A stretch of 25,554 nucleotides of DNA from Planctomycetaceae bacterium (lineage in GTDB: Bacteria > Planctomycetota > Planctomycetia > Pirellulales > UBA1268): the NCBI GenBank assembly GCA_005789975.1, contig SXWC01000098.1, positions 1 through 25,554 of the forward strand, given 5' to 3'. The translations under genes and the position numbers were made by a program. Positions within the stretch are counted from its first letter, which is position 1. Each line of letters starts with the position of its first letter. Below the pieces are notes generated by a model. The model was not told the DNA's origin. It made no database searches and worked only from the letters and a program-made list of their open reading frames with translations. Of this stretch, positions 24,175 through 25,554 are shown one piece after another.

Positions 24175-25149
24175 TCATTGCGGCTGCGGTGTGCCGCCGA
24201 CGGAACGGCGGGCCTGGGAGTAGATCGACGTGCGGGCCGCGCTCGTCGCCACGGGTGCCGCGGCGGACGGGACATTGCCGGCAGGACGCGGATCGGGGCT
24301 CTGACCGCGGGTGGTCGCCGACCAGGAGCTGGCCGGCGGCGGCACGGCCGCGGCCAACGACGATGGCGGGGCCGGGCATCCCTGCTTGACCCACGCCAGC
24401 CAGACGTGCTGCATCTCCGCGACGGTGGTCACGCCGTAATGCTTTGCGAGCGCCGCCGACCAGTTGTCGGAGTCGAGGCCCTCGGCGACGAAGGCGACGT
24501 ATTTGTGGCGGCCGCCCCGCTCGATCAGATATCGCGCGAGCGAGTAGCCCTGCGAGTAGAGCGGGAGGACGTCGGCCGGATACTCCTTCATGGCGAACAT
24601 CTCCGGAAAGGCGATGCCGCGGCCGGTGGTGAGAAACTCGATCAGCAGGCGGTGCTGGCGGGCCCGCTCGACGGGATGCTCGACGGTGGTGCAGGCGCCC
24701 TCGTCGGCCCACCGCGGAAGCGGACGCCGGAAGTGGCTCGCGAAGATCGTGTGCGTGATCTCGTGGGGGAGCACCGAGTCGAGGATCCGCTCCTCGCTGC
24801 CCTGGATCGTCATCGTCCAGTTGAAGACCTCGCCGCGGTCGAAGACGAAGCTCGTGGCGCCGCCGGCGCCGAGGTTCGGCGACACCTGGGCCGTGATCGG
24901 ACAGGGGCGACTCCAGCGGGGCAGCGGGCTGCCGGTCCACTCGATGGCCAGCGTCTGCCGATATTGCTCGGCGGCATCGCCGATTTTACGGGCCAGGCTC
25001 TCGTTCGGCGCCTCCACGATGAAGTTCACCGTGCGATAGCCGGCAGCCCGGGCCTCTCCCGAGAACCACGTGAGCAGCGACACCGCGATCGCCACCGCCG
25101 CACGAGCCCCGACGACCTTCCAGCCGTCACCGCCGCTTCCACACGCCAT
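24175..25149 (-). CDS. Secreted peptidase-MA-like metalloprotease
   Basis: This 324-aa secreted protein resembles the peptidase MA family (gluzincin-type zinc peptidases, PF13485-like). Residues 1-36 form a signal peptide (hydrophobic VAIAVSLLTWF, then ARAAG). The zinc motif is LPHEITHTIF (HExxH: His129, Glu130, His133), followed 17 residues later by RWADEGACTTVE, whose Glu150 is the likely third ligand. The domain continues with SQGYSLARYLIERGG, typical of this group. From about residue 253 the tail is rich in Pro, Ala and Ser, a low-complexity linker or surface region. Substrate unknown. GGAGG 10 nt upstream supports the ATG at 25149. It is convergent with cdsA. Confidence 0.85.
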   Translation of the reverse strand: MACGSGGDGWKVVGARAAVAIAVSLLTWFSGEARAAGYRTVNFIVEAPNESLARKIGDAAEQYRQTLAIEWTGSPLPRWSRPCPITAQVSPNLGAGGATSFVFDRGEVFNWTMTIQGSEERILDSVLPHEITHTIFASHFRRPLPRWADEGACTTVEHPVERARQHRLLIEFLTTGRGIAFPEMFAMKEYPADVLPLYSQGYSLARYLIERGGRHKYVAFVAEGLDSDNWSAALAKHYGVTTVAEMQHVWLAWVKQGCPAPPSSLAAAVPPPASSWSATTRGQSPDPRPAGNVPSAAAPVATSAARTSIYSQARRSVGGTPQPQ

Positions 25150-25339
25150 GCCTGCCTAGCCTCCATGCGGCCCGAGGGATCGTGGCCCGGGATCCTTCCC
25201 GGGCCGAGCACGATCGACACCCGACGCACCTGCGGCGCGCCACGACGAATCGGCCGATCCTCCGACGAGGGGCGGACGTTAGCGGCGGGTCGGGGGGCGG
25301 GCCAGACCGCTTTCGGTCCTTGCCTCAGCCGCCCCCTTT

Positions 25340-25365
25340 CCCGCACCACCGCTGCGGGGTGCGGG
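25340..25365. terminator. GC-rich hairpin abutting the stop of the edge gene
   Basis: CCCGCACC (25340-25347) and GGTGCGGG (25358-25365) form a perfect 8-bp stem, and CCG/CGG inside can extend it. It begins directly after the stop codon of the partial minus-strand gene (25366-25368). No U-run follows on the minus strand, so it is a terminator-like hairpin. A second small stem (GACCG/CGGTC) lies at 25305-25318. Confidence 0.5.
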
Positions 25366-25554
25366 TCATTTGGCGAGGAACGTCCTCGTGGAACCGTAGG
25401 CGGCGTCGGCATTTGCGACGTCGCCGCGGACGGTCGCCGGGGGTGTGACACGCCGCGAAACGACCGCGATCACGCCGACCGCCACAAGCGCCCAGCCCGG
25501 CAGCGCGGGCCGCAGCGCCGCCACCCAGGCGGCGCCCGCCACCGCGACCGCCCA
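25366..25554 (-). CDS. C-terminal end of a membrane protein
   Basis: The minus strand is open from the right edge of the window to a TGA at 25366-25368, giving 62 residues; the start lies outside. The sequence begins with two hydrophobic stretches (WAVAVAGAAWVAAL and WALVAVGVIAVV), then SRRVTPPATVRGD and a polar tail ending TRTFLAK. This is the pattern of a final one or two membrane helices followed by a short cytoplasmic tail. The hairpin right after the stop supports a real gene end. No family can be named from so short a piece. Confidence 0.6.
   Translation of the reverse strand, partial: WAVAVAGAAWVAALRPALPGWALVAVGVIAVVSRRVTPPATVRGDVANADAAYGSTRTFLAK

Noticed and set aside
23001..24275. 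424-aa open frame antisense to cdsA
   Set aside because: Charged, low-complexity composition and no motif, opposite a gene with a CdsA signature.
25026..25451. 141-aa minus-strand open frame at the right end
   Set aside because: Arg/Pro/Ser-rich, overlaps the signal peptide region of the peptidase gene and crosses the stop of the edge gene in another frame.
1..25554. tRNA, rRNA, CRISPR, insertion sequence, phage or defence genes
   Set aside because: None recognised by reading both strands; all sizeable genes have other assignments. Small RNAs could still be missed.

Overview
The window looks like chromosomal DNA of a high-GC planctomycete, probably of the Pirellulales type. The evidence is a DUF1571 secreted protein, an OprP-like porin with an N-terminal coiled coil, a small secreted protein with about 20 cysteines, ribonuclease-inhibitor-type leucine-rich repeats, a secreted peptidase-MA-like protein, and an rsmH gene that stands outside any division/cell-wall cluster. 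This placement rests on family knowledge, not on a database search. I see no tRNA, rRNA, CRISPR array, insertion sequence or prophage gene.

Layout. Positions 1-2781 (+): the 3' end of sufS, then a porin and a cysteine-rich secreted protein, probably co-transcribed. Positions 2931-18165 (-): thirteen genes on one strand. Read in transcription order they are queA, a Nudix-like protein, an IscS-type cysteine desulfurase, an A-type Fe-S carrier, cobL (CbiE-CbiT fusion), a BshB1-like PIG-L deacetylase, two FAD oxidoreductases, a membrane leucine-rich-repeat protein and a class 3 lipase. After a hairpin comes a separate operon of tetR, a membrane fusion protein and an RND pump. Positions 18281-19925 (+): rsmH and a single-span LysM protein. 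Positions 20339-21256 (-): the DUF1571 protein. Positions 21696-24068 (+): an MBL-fold hydrolase, plsC and cdsA. Positions 24175-25149 (-): a secreted peptidase-MA-like protein. Positions 25366-25554 (-): the C-terminal end of a membrane protein that begins beyond the window.

How the genes work together. The tetR-MFP-RND operon is a self-regulated efflux system. Its genes are joined by two ATGA stop/start overlaps, and a large dyad covers the -10 region of a recognisable promoter upstream of tetR. The run cobL - deacetylase - FAD enzyme - FAD enzyme is equally tight (4-nt gap, GTGA overlap, ATGA overlap), which suggests coordinated expression of enzymes not usually discussed together. SufS, the IscS-type enzyme and the A-type carrier all belong to sulfur mobilisation and Fe-S assembly. 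PlsC and CdsA catalyse steps from lysophosphatidate to CDP-diacylglycerol and form a phospholipid unit with the MBL hydrolase upstream.

Most of the window is ordinary housekeeping or lineage-typical content. I found no clear new defence or mobile system. The points most worth a second look are the porin/cysteine-rich pair, the LysM protein in the position where FtsL usually sits, the cobL-deacetylase-flavoenzyme string, the tetR operator, and a nested stem-loop in the gap between the divergent DUF1571 and MBL genes.
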